Below, piece by piece: positions 52,273-64,000 of a stretch of DNA of 64,000 nt. A program made the position numbers and the translations under genes. The DNA comes from Neisseria animalis (lineage in GTDB: Bacteria > Pseudomonadota > Gammaproteobacteria > Burkholderiales > Neisseriaceae): assembly GCF_900636515.1 (NCBI RefSeq), contig NZ_LR134287.1, positions 1,116,001-1,180,000 of the forward strand. Direction: 5' to 3'. The notes under the pieces are model-generated. The model saw nothing but the letters and a program-made list of their open reading frames with translations, ran no database searches and was not told the origin of the DNA. Position 1 is the stretch's first letter. Each line of letters starts with the position of its first letter.

Positions 52273-53343
52273 TTACAAAGCAGCCAATACGGCATCACCC
52301 ATTTCCGAACAAGAAACAAGTTGCGTGCCTTCTTCATAAATATCGCCGGTGCGGAAGCCTTGTTGCAATACTTTTTGCACAGCCGCTTCAATCTGTTGGG
52401 CGCGTGTTTCATCGTTGAGGCTATAGCGCACCAACATAGCCAGCGAAAGAATGGTTGCCAACGGATTAGCCTTGTTCTGGCCGGCGATGTCGGGCGCGGA
52501 GCCGTGTGAAGGTTCGTAGAGGCCTTTGCCGTTTTCATCTAAAGAGGCGGAGGGCAGCATACCGATGGAGCCGGTGAGCATGGAAGCCTGATCGCTCAAA
52601 ATATCGCCGAAGATGTTGCCGGTAGCGATTACGTCGAATTGTTTCGGTGCGCGCACAAGCTGCATGGCGGCGTTATCGACATACATATGGCTCAGTTCCA
52701 CATCCGGATATTCTTTGGCAATATCATCGAAGATTTCGCGCCACAGTTCGGTGGTTTCCAAAACGTTGGCTTTGCCGACGGAGCAGACTTTTTTATTGCG
52801 CTTTTGTGCGGCTTGGAAGGCAACATGGGCAATGCGCTTGATTTCGCTTTCACTGTATTTCATGGTATTGAAGCCTTCGCGCTCGCCGTTTTCCAGCACC
52901 CGGATACCGCGCGGCTCGCCGAAATAAATATCTCCGGTCAGCTCGCGCACAATCAGTATGTCTAAGCCGGCCACGACTTCGGGCTTCAGCGTAGAGGCAT
53001 TGGCCAGCTCTTTATAGAGAATAGCCGGACGCAAATTGGCAAATAAATTCAAATCTTTGCGAATGGCCAGCAAGCCGCGCTCGGGACGCAGCGGGCGCTC
53101 GAGATTGTCGTATTGCGGGCCGCCGACCGCACCGAGCAAGACCGCGTCGGCTTTGCGGCAGAGGTTTTGCGTAAATTTGGGGTAGGGGGAGCCGAATTCG
53201 TCGTAGGCTTCCCCGCCCAAAGGCGCGTATTCGTATGTGACATCCAAGCCTTGTTCGATCAGTTTGTCCAGCACGCGCACGGCTTCGCGCACGATTTCGG
53301 GACCGATGCCGTCTCCGCGCAAAATAGCGATTTGTTGGGTCAT
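52273..53343 (-). CDS. leuB: 3-isopropylmalate dehydrogenase
   Basis: 356 residues from ATG 53343 ([18 protein letters not shown]). Signatures: '[16 protein letters not shown]', 'VGGPQYDN', '[21 protein letters not shown]', '[12 protein letters not shown]', and the metal-binding '[27 protein letters not shown]' then '[18 protein letters not shown]'. It carries out the oxidative decarboxylation step of leucine synthesis. It lies downstream of leuD on the same strand, separated by about 110 bases with an uptake-sequence pair. Confidence 0.97.
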   Translation of the reverse strand: MTQQIAILRGDGIGPEIVREAVRVLDKLIEQGLDVTYEYAPLGGEAYDEFGSPYPKFTQNLCRKADAVLLGAVGGPQYDNLERPLRPERGLLAIRKDLNLFANLRPAILYKELANASTLKPEVVAGLDILIVRELTGDIYFGEPRGIRVLENGEREGFNTMKYSESEIKRIAHVAFQAAQKRNKKVCSVGKANVLETTELWREIFDDIAKEYPDVELSHMYVDNAAMQLVRAPKQFDVIATGNIFGDILSDQASMLTGSIGMLPSASLDENGKGLYEPSHGSAPDIAGQNKANPLATILSLAMLVRYSLNDETRAQQIEAAVQKVLQQGFRTGDIYEEGTQLVSCSEMGDAVLAAL

Positions 53344-53454
53344 TGCGGTTTCCTTAATGATGGGAAAATGGAAAAAGAGAGGAATATTCAGGCAGTTTTT
53401 GCAGCAATTATGCCGTCTGCAAATCGGTGTTTTTTTTGCAGACGGCATTACCAA

Positions 53455-54096
53455 TCAGGCATGAAACAGCCAAGGCTGGGCGGCTTTGCGTTTTGCTTCA
53501 AACGCTTTGATTTCGTCGGCGTGTTGCAGGGTCAGACCGATTTCGTCAAGGCCGTTTAAGAGGCAGTGTTTGCGGTGTTCGGTAATGTCGAAACGGAACA
53601 CTTCGCCGCCCGGGGTGGTCAGGTTTTGTTTTTCCAAGTCGATGGAAAGTTGATAGCCTTCGTTGGCTTCGACTTCTTGGAAAAGCTGCCCGACTTGTTC
53701 TTCGCTTAATACAATCGGCAGCAGGCCGTTTTTGTAGCAGTTGTTGAAGAAGATGTCGGCAAAACTCGGGGCGATGACGGCGCGGAAGCCGTAGTCGTCG
53801 AGTGCCCACGGTGCGTGTTCGCGTGAGGAGCCGCAGCCGAAGTTTTTTCGCGTCAGCAGGATTTGCGCGCCCTGATAGCGGGGCTGGTTGAGTGAGAAAT
53901 CGGGATTGAGCGGACGTTGGCTGTTGTCCATGCCCGGTTCGCCATGATCCAAATAACGCCATTCGTCGAAGGCGTTGGGGCCGAAGCCGCTGCGTTTGAT
54001 GGATTTGAGAAACTGTTTGGGAATGATGGCATCGGTGTCGACGTTGGCGCGGTCGAGCGGGGCAACAATGGCGGTAAGTTGGGTAAAGGCTTTCAT
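53455..54096 (-). CDS. leuD: 3-isopropylmalate dehydratase small subunit
   Basis: 213 residues. Signatures: '[18 protein letters not shown]' (about 17-34), '[21 protein letters not shown]' (about 80-100) and '[17 protein letters not shown]'. With LeuC it isomerises 2- to 3-isopropylmalate. It lies between a small lipoprotein gene (upstream) and leuB. The ATG at 54096 follows an AGGAA-poor leader, so translation may partly depend on neighbours. Confidence 0.96.
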   Translation of the reverse strand: MKAFTQLTAIVAPLDRANVDTDAIIPKQFLKSIKRSGFGPNAFDEWRYLDHGEPGMDNSQRPLNPDFSLNQPRYQGAQILLTRKNFGCGSSREHAPWALDDYGFRAVIAPSFADIFFNNCYKNGLLPIVLSEEQVGQLFQEVEANEGYQLSIDLEKQNLTTPGGEVFRFDITEHRKHCLLNGLDEIGLTLQHADEIKAFEAKRKAAQPWLFHA

Positions 54097-54172
54097 GTGT
54101 ATTCCAATAATCGGAAGTCGGAGGCGGGTAATCGGGCTGCTCCTGATTCAGACAGACGATTTTGCAGACGGC

Positions 54173-54496
54173 TTATTTGCCTGTTACGGCTTCTTTGGTC
54201 TTGTCCCAGCCGTGTTTGGTTGCGGCTTTGGTTTTATCCCATGCGTTTTCAGTAGCACTGGTGGTCTTGTCCCACGCATTTTCGGTTGCGTCAGCGGTTT
54301 TTTCTGCACCACGTTTGACGGCGTTTTTGGTTTTATCCCATGCGTTTTCGGTGGCGTTGCCGGCTTTTTCCATGCCGCGTTCGGTTGCCTGCAGGGCGTT
54401 ACGGCTGTCTTGTTTTGCACCGTGCCATGTGTTGCTGCAGGCGGTAATGCTTAAGGTCAATGCAGTGGCGAATAAGAGGGAAGTTATTTTTTTCAT
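54173..54496 (-). CDS. Small repeat lipoprotein between leuC and leuD
   Basis: 107 residues from ATG 54496 with AGGAG upstream. The signal peptide has lipobox ITAC (Cys 20). The mature part repeats a motif like ATENAWDKTK four times (about 48-100), ending KEAVTGK. Such Trp-Asp-Lys-Thr repeats occur in small stress-related lipoproteins and LEA-like proteins, and the N-terminus (TACSNTWHGAKQD) recalls entericidin-type lipoproteins. It is placed in the middle of the leu genes with the same orientation. No link to leucine synthesis is evident. The repeats make copy-number variation likely. Confidence 0.8.
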   Translation of the reverse strand: MKKITSLLFATALTLSITACSNTWHGAKQDSRNALQATERGMEKAGNATENAWDKTKNAVKRGAEKTADATENAWDKTTSATENAWDKTKAATKHGWDKTKEAVTGK

Positions 54497-54558
54497 CTTC
54501 AAACTCCTTGTGTCGGTATGGGACAGGCTGAACTGATACCTGCCTGCTTTGAGTGAGT

Positions 54559-55968
54559 TTATACAAGGCTGCGCACGTCGGTAAAGCGGCCGGTTACGGC
54601 GGCGGCGGCGGCCATTGCGGGGCTGACGAGATGGGTACGCCCGCCGTTGCCTTGGCGGCCTTCGAAGTTGCGGTTGGAGGTGGAGGCGCACCGTTCTTGC
54701 GGGGCAAGACGGTCGGCGTTCATGGCGAGGCACATCGAGCAGCCCGGTTCGCGCCATTCGAAACCGGCTTCGATAAAGATTTTGTCCAAACCTTCTTGCT
54801 CGGCCTGTTCCTTCACCAAGCCCGAACCGGGTACCACCAATACGCGGTTTACATTGGCGGCTTTCAGACGGCCTTTGGCCACGGCGGCGGCTTCGCGCAA
54901 ATCTTCGATGCGGCTGTTGGTGCAGGAGCCGATGAACACCACGTCAACGGGGATTTCGTTCAGCGGCGTGCCGGCGGTCAGTCCCATATATTCGAGCGCG
55001 CGTTCCATGCCGCCGCGTTTGACCGGATCGGCCTCGTCGGCGGGGTCGGGCACTTTGCCGTCTACGCCGAGCACCATTTCGGGCGAGGTGCCCCACGTTA
55101 CCTGCGGCTCGATGTCGGCCGCGTCGAATTCGAATGTTTTATCGAAGGCTGCGCCTTCGTCGGAAACCAGCGTGCGCCAGTAAGCCGCGGCTTTTTCCCA
55201 ATCTTCGCCTTTGGGGGCGAGCGGTTTGCCTTTTACATAATCAATCGTGGTTTGATCCACCGCAACCAGGCCGCTGCGCGCGCCCGCTTCGATGGCCATG
55301 TTGCACAAAGTCATGCGGCCTTCCATGGAAAGGCTTCGGATTGCTTCGCCGCCGAACTCGATGGCATAGCCCGTGCCGCCGGCGGTGCCGATTCGGCCGA
55401 TGATGTACAGTGCCACGTCTTTGGCGGTCACGCCCGTTTTCAGACGGCCGTTCACTTTAATCAGCATGGATTTGGATTTTTTGGCGGTGATGCATTGGGT
55501 GGCCATGGTGTGTTCCACTTCGGAAGTGCCGATGCCGTGCGCCAATGCGCCGAATGCGCCGTGGGTGGAAGTGTGCGAGTCGCCGCAAACCACGGTCATG
55601 CCGGGCAGGGTGGCACCTTGTTCCGGCCCCATCACATGGACAATGCCTTGGCCTTTGTCTTTAAACGGGAAATACGCCAGCGCGCCGAATGCTTTGATAT
55701 TGCTGTCTAAAGTGTCCACCTGCAGCTTGGAAATCGGATCTTGGATGCCTTTGTCCCAATCGTTGGTGGGCGTGTTGTGGTCGGCGGTGGAAACCACGCT
55801 GTCGATGCGCCACAGCTTGCGGCCTGCCATTTTCAAGCCCTCGAAGGCTTGCGGGCTGGTGACTTCGTGCACCAGATGGCGGTCGATATACAGCAATACG
55901 GTGCCGTCTTCTTCTTCGCGGACGATGTGGCTGTTCCAAAGTTTGTCGTAAAGGGTCTGTGCGCTCAT
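54559..55968 (-). CDS. leuC: 3-isopropylmalate dehydratase large subunit
   Basis: 469 residues from ATG 55968 ([22 protein letters not shown]). The iron-sulfur Cys are in '[18 protein letters not shown]' and '[11 protein letters not shown]'. '[33 protein letters not shown]' and '[26 protein letters not shown]' are aconitase-family hallmarks. It is the first gene of the leftward leu set and divergent from gshA. A palindromic sequence in the promoter region (56067-56082) may control it. Confidence 0.97.
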   Translation of the reverse strand: MSAQTLYDKLWNSHIVREEEDGTVLLYIDRHLVHEVTSPQAFEGLKMAGRKLWRIDSVVSTADHNTPTNDWDKGIQDPISKLQVDTLDSNIKAFGALAYFPFKDKGQGIVHVMGPEQGATLPGMTVVCGDSHTSTHGAFGALAHGIGTSEVEHTMATQCITAKKSKSMLIKVNGRLKTGVTAKDVALYIIGRIGTAGGTGYAIEFGGEAIRSLSMEGRMTLCNMAIEAGARSGLVAVDQTTIDYVKGKPLAPKGEDWEKAAAYWRTLVSDEGAAFDKTFEFDAADIEPQVTWGTSPEMVLGVDGKVPDPADEADPVKRGGMERALEYMGLTAGTPLNEIPVDVVFIGSCTNSRIEDLREAAAVAKGRLKAANVNRVLVVPGSGLVKEQAEQEGLDKIFIEAGFEWREPGCSMCLAMNADRLAPQERCASTSNRNFEGRQGNGGRTHLVSPAMAAAAAVTGRFTDVRSLV

Positions 55969-56066
55969 GATGGTTCTTTGCATTGGCAGTAGTTGGTTTG
56001 ATGGCAGAATATTAGACGCATTAAAACTTTCTTGCAACAGATTTTGTCTAATTTTTTTAATTTCTT

Positions 56067-56082
56067 ATATTGTTGACAATAT
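56067..56082. promoter_or_regulatory. 16-base palindrome between leuC and gshA
   Basis: ATATTGT-TG-ACAATAT is a perfect 7-2-7 inverted repeat, with the shape of GntR-family operators. On the minus strand it contains TTGTCA, a good -35 box for leuC. A second dyad, TGTCTAA (about 56045-56051) and TTAGACA (about 56094-56100), flanks it. The regulator is unknown. Confidence 0.5.
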
Positions 56083-56225
56083 TCTATAAAATTTTAGACA
56101 TTTTGTATAATTTTTTAAACCTTTCCTTTTTTGCGCCGGTGCAAAAAGAAACTTGCCGACTCTTGAAAAAAGGCACTATTATTCACATATGTCCGAGAAT
56201 TGCCCAACAAACAGAGGTTAGCAGT

Positions 56226-57584
56226 ATGAAACTACCGGTTATCGCCAGCGAGCATTTGGCGCAGCTCCAATCATTTGAAGCGAAAATCCTAGCCAACCAC
56301 ACCAAAATCGAAAACTGGTTCCGTTTGCAATGGAGCCTGCACCGGCCGCCGTTTTACGGTTCGGTCGATATCCGCAATGCAGGTTATAAAATCTCTTCTA
56401 TTGATATGAATCTGTTTCCGGGCGGCTTCAACAATCTGAATCCGAACTTTATCCCGCTGGCGGCGGTGGCGGCGCAAGATGCGGTGCAGCGTGCCTGCGA
56501 AGCGGCGAAATCAGTGCTGATTATTCCCGAAAACCATACCCGCAATACCTTTTATCTGCAAAACGTCTATGCGCTGGCTGAAATTTTACGCTCTGCAGGT
56601 TATGAAGTGCGCTTGGGCAGCTTGAATCCCGAAGTCACCGAGCCGGCCGAATTGCAGACGGCCTTGGGCAATACTATTTTGCTCGAGCCCTTGCTGCGCA
56701 CCCGTGGGCGCGTCCATCTGGCCGACGGCTTCTCACCTTGCGTAGTCTTGCTGAACAACGACTTGTCGGCAGGTGTTCCGGAAATTTTAAAAGGCATTGA
56801 GCAAACCGTATTGCCGCCGCTGCACGGCGGTTGGACATCCCGCCGCAAGACGGCACACTTTGCCGCATACGACCAAGTGGCCGCCGATTTTGCCAAGTTA
56901 ATCGACATCGACGAATGGGACATCAATCCTTACTTTGAAAAAATCAGCGGCTTGGATTTCCAAGAGCGCGAGGGCGAAGACGCATTGGCGGAAGCCGTAG
57001 AGCGCGTATTGGCGAAAATCCGGGCCAAATACGACGAAAAAGGCATCACCGACAAGCCGTTTGTGATTGTCAAGGCTGATGCGGGTACTTACGGCATGGG
57101 TGTGATGAGCGTGAAATCCGCCGACGAAGTGCGCGGACTCAACCGCAAAAACCGCAACAAAATGGCCAAAGTCAAAGAAGGCTTGGAAGTGACCGAAGTC
57201 ATTGTCCAAGAAGGTATTTATACATACGAAACCTTAAACGGCGCAGTGTCCGAACCGGTTGTGTATATGATGGACCGGTTTGTCATCGGAGGCTTTTTCC
57301 GCGTACACGAAGGCCGAGGCGCGGATGAAAACCTGAATGCAGGCGGCATGGTGTTTGTGCCGCTTTCCAACAGCATTCCGACCGGCAACGGTGACGATTC
57401 GGAAGAGGCTCCCGAAGCCTGCAAACGCGTGTTCGAGCAATGGGATTCGCTCGGTATGCCCCGTTCCGGCAAAGACTGCGACATCGACAACGAACACAAC
57501 CGGCTGTATGTGTACGGCGTAATGGCGCGCCTGTCGCTCTTGGCGGCGGCAATCGAATTGGAGCAAACCGCGCCGCAATCTTGA
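56226..57584 (+). CDS. gshA: Glutamate-cysteine ligase (proteobacterial GshA type)
   Basis: 452 residues from ATG 56226 (MKLPVIASEHLAQLQSFEAKI), with AGAGG 9 bases upstream. A longer frame to 56070 is not needed. 'WFRLQWSLHRPPFYGSVDIRNAGYKISSIDMNLFPGGFNNL' is the start of the PF08886-type GshA of betaproteobacteria. 'VLLNNDLSAGVPEIL' and 'FVIVKADAGTYGMGVMSVKSADE' follow. It makes gamma-glutamylcysteine, the first step of glutathione synthesis. It is single, ends at an uptake-sequence terminator, and gyrA follows. Confidence 0.93.
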   Translation: MKLPVIASEHLAQLQSFEAKILANHTKIENWFRLQWSLHRPPFYGSVDIRNAGYKISSIDMNLFPGGFNNLNPNFIPLAAVAAQDAVQRACEAAKSVLIIPENHTRNTFYLQNVYALAEILRSAGYEVRLGSLNPEVTEPAELQTALGNTILLEPLLRTRGRVHLADGFSPCVVLLNNDLSAGVPEILKGIEQTVLPPLHGGWTSRRKTAHFAAYDQVAADFAKLIDIDEWDINPYFEKISGLDFQEREGEDALAEAVERVLAKIRAKYDEKGITDKPFVIVKADAGTYGMGVMSVKSADEVRGLNRKNRNKMAKVKEGLEVTEVIVQEGIYTYETLNGAVSEPVVYMMDRFVIGGFFRVHEGRGADENLNAGGMVFVPLSNSIPTGNGDDSEEAPEACKRVFEQWDSLGMPRSGKDCDIDNEHNRLYVYGVMARLSLLAAAIELEQTAPQS

Positions 57585-57616
57585 AATCAAACCGGTTTTA
57601 ATCAAAGCCGACCGGC

Positions 57617-57657
57617 AAGGCCGTCTGAAAATTCCAAACAGATTTTCAGACGGCCTT
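57617..57657 (+). terminator. Terminator of gshA
   Basis: AAGGCCGTCTGAAAAT (57617-57632) and ATTTTCAGACGGCCTT (57642-57657) form a perfect 16 bp stem. The classic ...CTGAA uptake-sequence form is used here. Confidence 0.8.
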
Positions 57658-57751
57658 CGGCGTATGGGGGAGGTAACGCAAATACAACCCGAATGCGCGT
57701 ATTTATGATAAAATCAGCACAATTTTTTGCTATTCAGAAATACGGAAAATC

Positions 57752-60553
<2,802 letters not shown>

Positions 60554-60568
60554 GCTCAATATCCGATG

Positions 60569-60616
60569 AAAAGGCCGTCTGCAAAATTCATATATGGATT
60601 TGCAGACGGCCTTTGT
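60569..60616 (+). terminator. Terminator of gyrA
   Basis: AAAAGGCCGTCTGCAAA and TTTGCAGACGGCCTTT form a stem about 15 bases past the gyrA stop codon. It is repeated 356 bases downstream, at about 60925-60972. Confidence 0.8.
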
Positions 60617-60909
60617 TTATTATGTTGGTCGCGGCAACGCTGGTGAGCGAAAGTGGCGATTTGATGCTGATTACCAGCGGCGGCGTATTAATCCGCACCA
60701 AAGTCGAGCAAATCCGCGAAACCGGCCGCGCCGCCGCAGGTGTGCGCCTGATTAATCTGGACGAAGGCGAAACGCTGGTCAGCTTGGAGCGGGTGGCGGA
60801 AGAGCCCGACGAAGAAAATGCAGAGGAAAATATGATGGAAAATTCGGAATATACGGAATCTGCAAATAGTTCGGAAAATGTTTTATCCGAAGAAAACGGT
60901 GAAGCGTAA
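60613..60909 (+). pseudogene. Truncated gyrA fragment (duplicated 3' end)
   Basis: This frame encodes the last 94 or so residues of GyrA ([20 protein letters not shown] to the acidic tail), starting inside the terminator of the true gene. It has no promoter or credible start. Compared with GyrA it differs by two amino acids (Asp to Gly and Ser to Asn) and seven silent codon changes. Confidence 0.9.
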
Positions 60910-61244
60910 GCTCAATATCCGATGAAAAGGCCGTCTGCAAAATTCATATATGGATTTGCAGACGGCCTTTGTTTATTATGATTGTTTGGATTGATGGTCA
61001 AATAACCCGGAATGAGACAAGGTGTGGCAACGCCGTGTTATTCCGTGCTAATTAATCATAAACATAGTCTTTTAAAATAAGAATGATACTGCGTTGCTTT
61101 GCCTTGTCGTACTATCTGTACTGTCTGCGGCTTCGCTGCCTTGTCTCATTCTCATTTTATTCGACTATAAAAATGAAGCGGACAGGCCGTGCGCGTATGA
61201 TGGACGTACCGGCCGTTGTATCGAACCAAACAGAACGATGATTT
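60910..61244. other. Intergenic repeats between the gyrA fragment and dapC
   Basis: Contains the second copy of the gyrA terminator, a short degenerate Correia-like stretch at about 61005-61045 (CCGGAATGAGACAAGG...GTTATTCCG) and a full Correia-type element (copy E). No gene. Confidence 0.6.
61063..61169 (-). repeat. Correia-type miniature element (copy E), diverged
   Basis: A 107 bp copy in inverse orientation, with CATAGT at one end and several changes (GATACTGCG, CTTGTCGTACTATCTGTAC, CTCATTCTCATT). It is older than copies A-D. Located past the gyrA duplication, near the dapC 3' end. Confidence 0.85.
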
Positions 61245-62444
61245 TTATGCAGTGGTATCAGAGTAGAGCGATACGATGGTTTCTGCTGCCTTAACGCAGC
61301 TTTCTACATCAGCAACCAATGCAATGCGGACATAGCCTTCTCCCGGGTTGCCGCTTGCGGTCATACGGGCGAGGAAGCGGCCGGGTAAAACTTGAATGGC
61401 GGCCTGCTGCCATAATTTTTTGGCAAAGGCCAAATCATCGCCGTCGGGTATTTTTAACCAGATATAGAATGAAGCATCAGGTGTTTTAACGTCAAACTTC
61501 TGCCGGAGAATCGGGATAACTTTGTCGAATTTTTCCTGATACAAGTGGCGGTTTTCAATCACATGGGGTTCATCGTTCCAAGCTGCGATGCTGGCGCGTT
61601 GCACGGGAATACTCATGGCGCTGCCGTGGTAGGTGCGGTAAAGCAGGAAGTTTTTTAGCAGTTCCGCATCTCCGGCAACAAAGCCGGAGCGCAAACCGGG
61701 AACATTGGAGCGCTTCGACAGGCTGGTAAACATCACTAAGCCTTTGTTGCTGCGGCCCAGTTCGGCAGCGGCTTGCAGACAGCCGATGGGTTTGTTGCCG
61801 TCGAAATAAATTTCGGAATAGCATTCATCAGAAGCGATCACAAAGCCATAGCGGTCTTGCAGGGCGAAAATCTCCTGCCAGTCTTCCCGTTTCAATACAC
61901 TACCGCTTGGGTTGTTGGGTGAGCAGAGAATAACGATTTTGGTGCGCTTCCAAATATCTTCGCTGATACTGCGCCAATCGGGGTTGAATGCCGGAGCAGG
62001 GCAGTTGGCAAAATGGATTTCACCGCCACCAAGCAAGGTTGCTCCTTCATAGATTTGATAAAACGGATTGGGGCTGATGACAACGGGTTTGCTGCCGTCT
62101 GTAACAGGGTCCAGTACGGTTTGGATAAAGGAAAACAGGGCCTCCCGACTGCCTAAAACCGGGAGGATTTCGGTATTCGGGCAGATTTTCAGGCCGTCAT
62201 ACCGACGGCAAATCCAGTCGGCACAGGCTTGGCGCAATTCGGGCAGTCCTGCAGTCAGGGGGTAGGCGGAAAGTTCGGCAAGTGAAGAGGCCAAGGCCTC
62301 GGTAACGACTTTCGGCGTAGCGTGTTTGGGTTCGCCGATGTGCAGGGGAACGGGCGTTATGCCTTCAGGTGCATCAAGTCCCTGCATGGCTTCGCGCAGA
62401 CGTGCAAACGGATAGGGTTGCAGTTGTTCGAGTAAAGAGTTCAT
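61245..62444 (-). CDS. dapC: Succinyldiaminopimelate transaminase
   Basis: 399 residues, a class I aminotransferase. 'PVPLHIGEPKHATPKVVTEAL' (about 32-52), 'VVISPNPFYQIYEGATLLGGGEIHF', 'IVILCSPNNPSGSVL', 'ASDECYSEIYFDG' and the PLP Lys in 'FTSLSKRSNVPGLRSGFVAGD' are visible. The N-terminus 'NSLLEQLQPYPFARLREAMQG' is typical of the neisserial and betaproteobacterial DapC. It acts in lysine and meso-diaminopimelate synthesis. It is single and leftward; guaB is divergent. Confidence 0.92.
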   Translation of the reverse strand: MNSLLEQLQPYPFARLREAMQGLDAPEGITPVPLHIGEPKHATPKVVTEALASSLAELSAYPLTAGLPELRQACADWICRRYDGLKICPNTEILPVLGSREALFSFIQTVLDPVTDGSKPVVISPNPFYQIYEGATLLGGGEIHFANCPAPAFNPDWRSISEDIWKRTKIVILCSPNNPSGSVLKREDWQEIFALQDRYGFVIASDECYSEIYFDGNKPIGCLQAAAELGRSNKGLVMFTSLSKRSNVPGLRSGFVAGDAELLKNFLLYRTYHGSAMSIPVQRASIAAWNDEPHVIENRHLYQEKFDKVIPILRQKFDVKTPDASFYIWLKIPDGDDLAFAKKLWQQAAIQVLPGRFLARMTASGNPGEGYVRIALVADVESCVKAAETIVSLYSDTTA

Positions 62445-62446
62445 AA

Positions 62447-64000
<1,554 letters not shown>

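Overview
The window is a chromosomal segment of a Neisseria-type betaproteobacterium (family Neisseriaceae). The evidence is threefold. The neisserial DNA uptake sequence core GCCGTCT is densely repeated, often as inverted pairs that serve as terminators. Correia-type miniature repeats are present. The gene set is typical: lipoyl-domain-bearing Lpd, a proteobacterial-type GshA, a trimeric porin and a NarQ/NarP pair. The uptake sequence is unusual in that most copies read GCCGTCTGCAAA, with a minority of the classic GCCGTCTGAA.

Left end (1 to about 10.6 kb): the right-hand part of a prophage. It holds the 3' portion of a giant polyvalent (ejection-type) protein with MuF_C-like, HELGH and LPD38-like segments and a candidate overlapping gene inside a linker. 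Next comes a leftward regulatory island with a KilA-N antirepressor-type gene behind a C4-type antisense RNA, and a BrnT/BrnA toxin-antitoxin pair with a palindromic operator on its -10 box. A rightward run of small genes follows: three tandem membrane micro-proteins with similar tails, two medium phage proteins and two small Cys-rich proteins. Integrase and left end lie outside the window.

Middle (10.8 to 45 kb): core metabolism and regulation. An MFS exporter, hom, an Mth938-type protein, cysG, rsuA and a Fur-box-linked HugZ-like gene come first. A glycogen/maltodextrin cluster (malQ-glgB fused in one frame, glgX, glgP) has no glgA or glgC nearby. Then come slyD, an Ala-rich lipoprotein behind a short promoter-hairpin-terminator unit, an FAD-linked oxidase, a porin with a Correia-type element in its 5' region, a yqjD/E/K-like operon, clpP-tig, a nitrate-type two-component system, mobA, nnrD, a cytochrome b561, ruvB and aspA.

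Right part (45 to 64 kb): the pyruvate dehydrogenase genes aceE, aceF and lpd (three closely similar lipoyl domains), the leucine genes leuC-lipoprotein-leuD-leuB, divergent gshA, and gyrA followed by an exact-boundary 356 bp tandem duplication of its 3' end. dapC and the first 434 codons of guaB close the window.

Many convergent gene pairs are separated by inverted uptake sequences acting as bidirectional terminators. Four of five well-preserved Correia-type elements lie at gene 3' ends and the fifth sits just upstream of the porin. Functional calls come from reading motifs and family resemblance by eye; no database search was possible.
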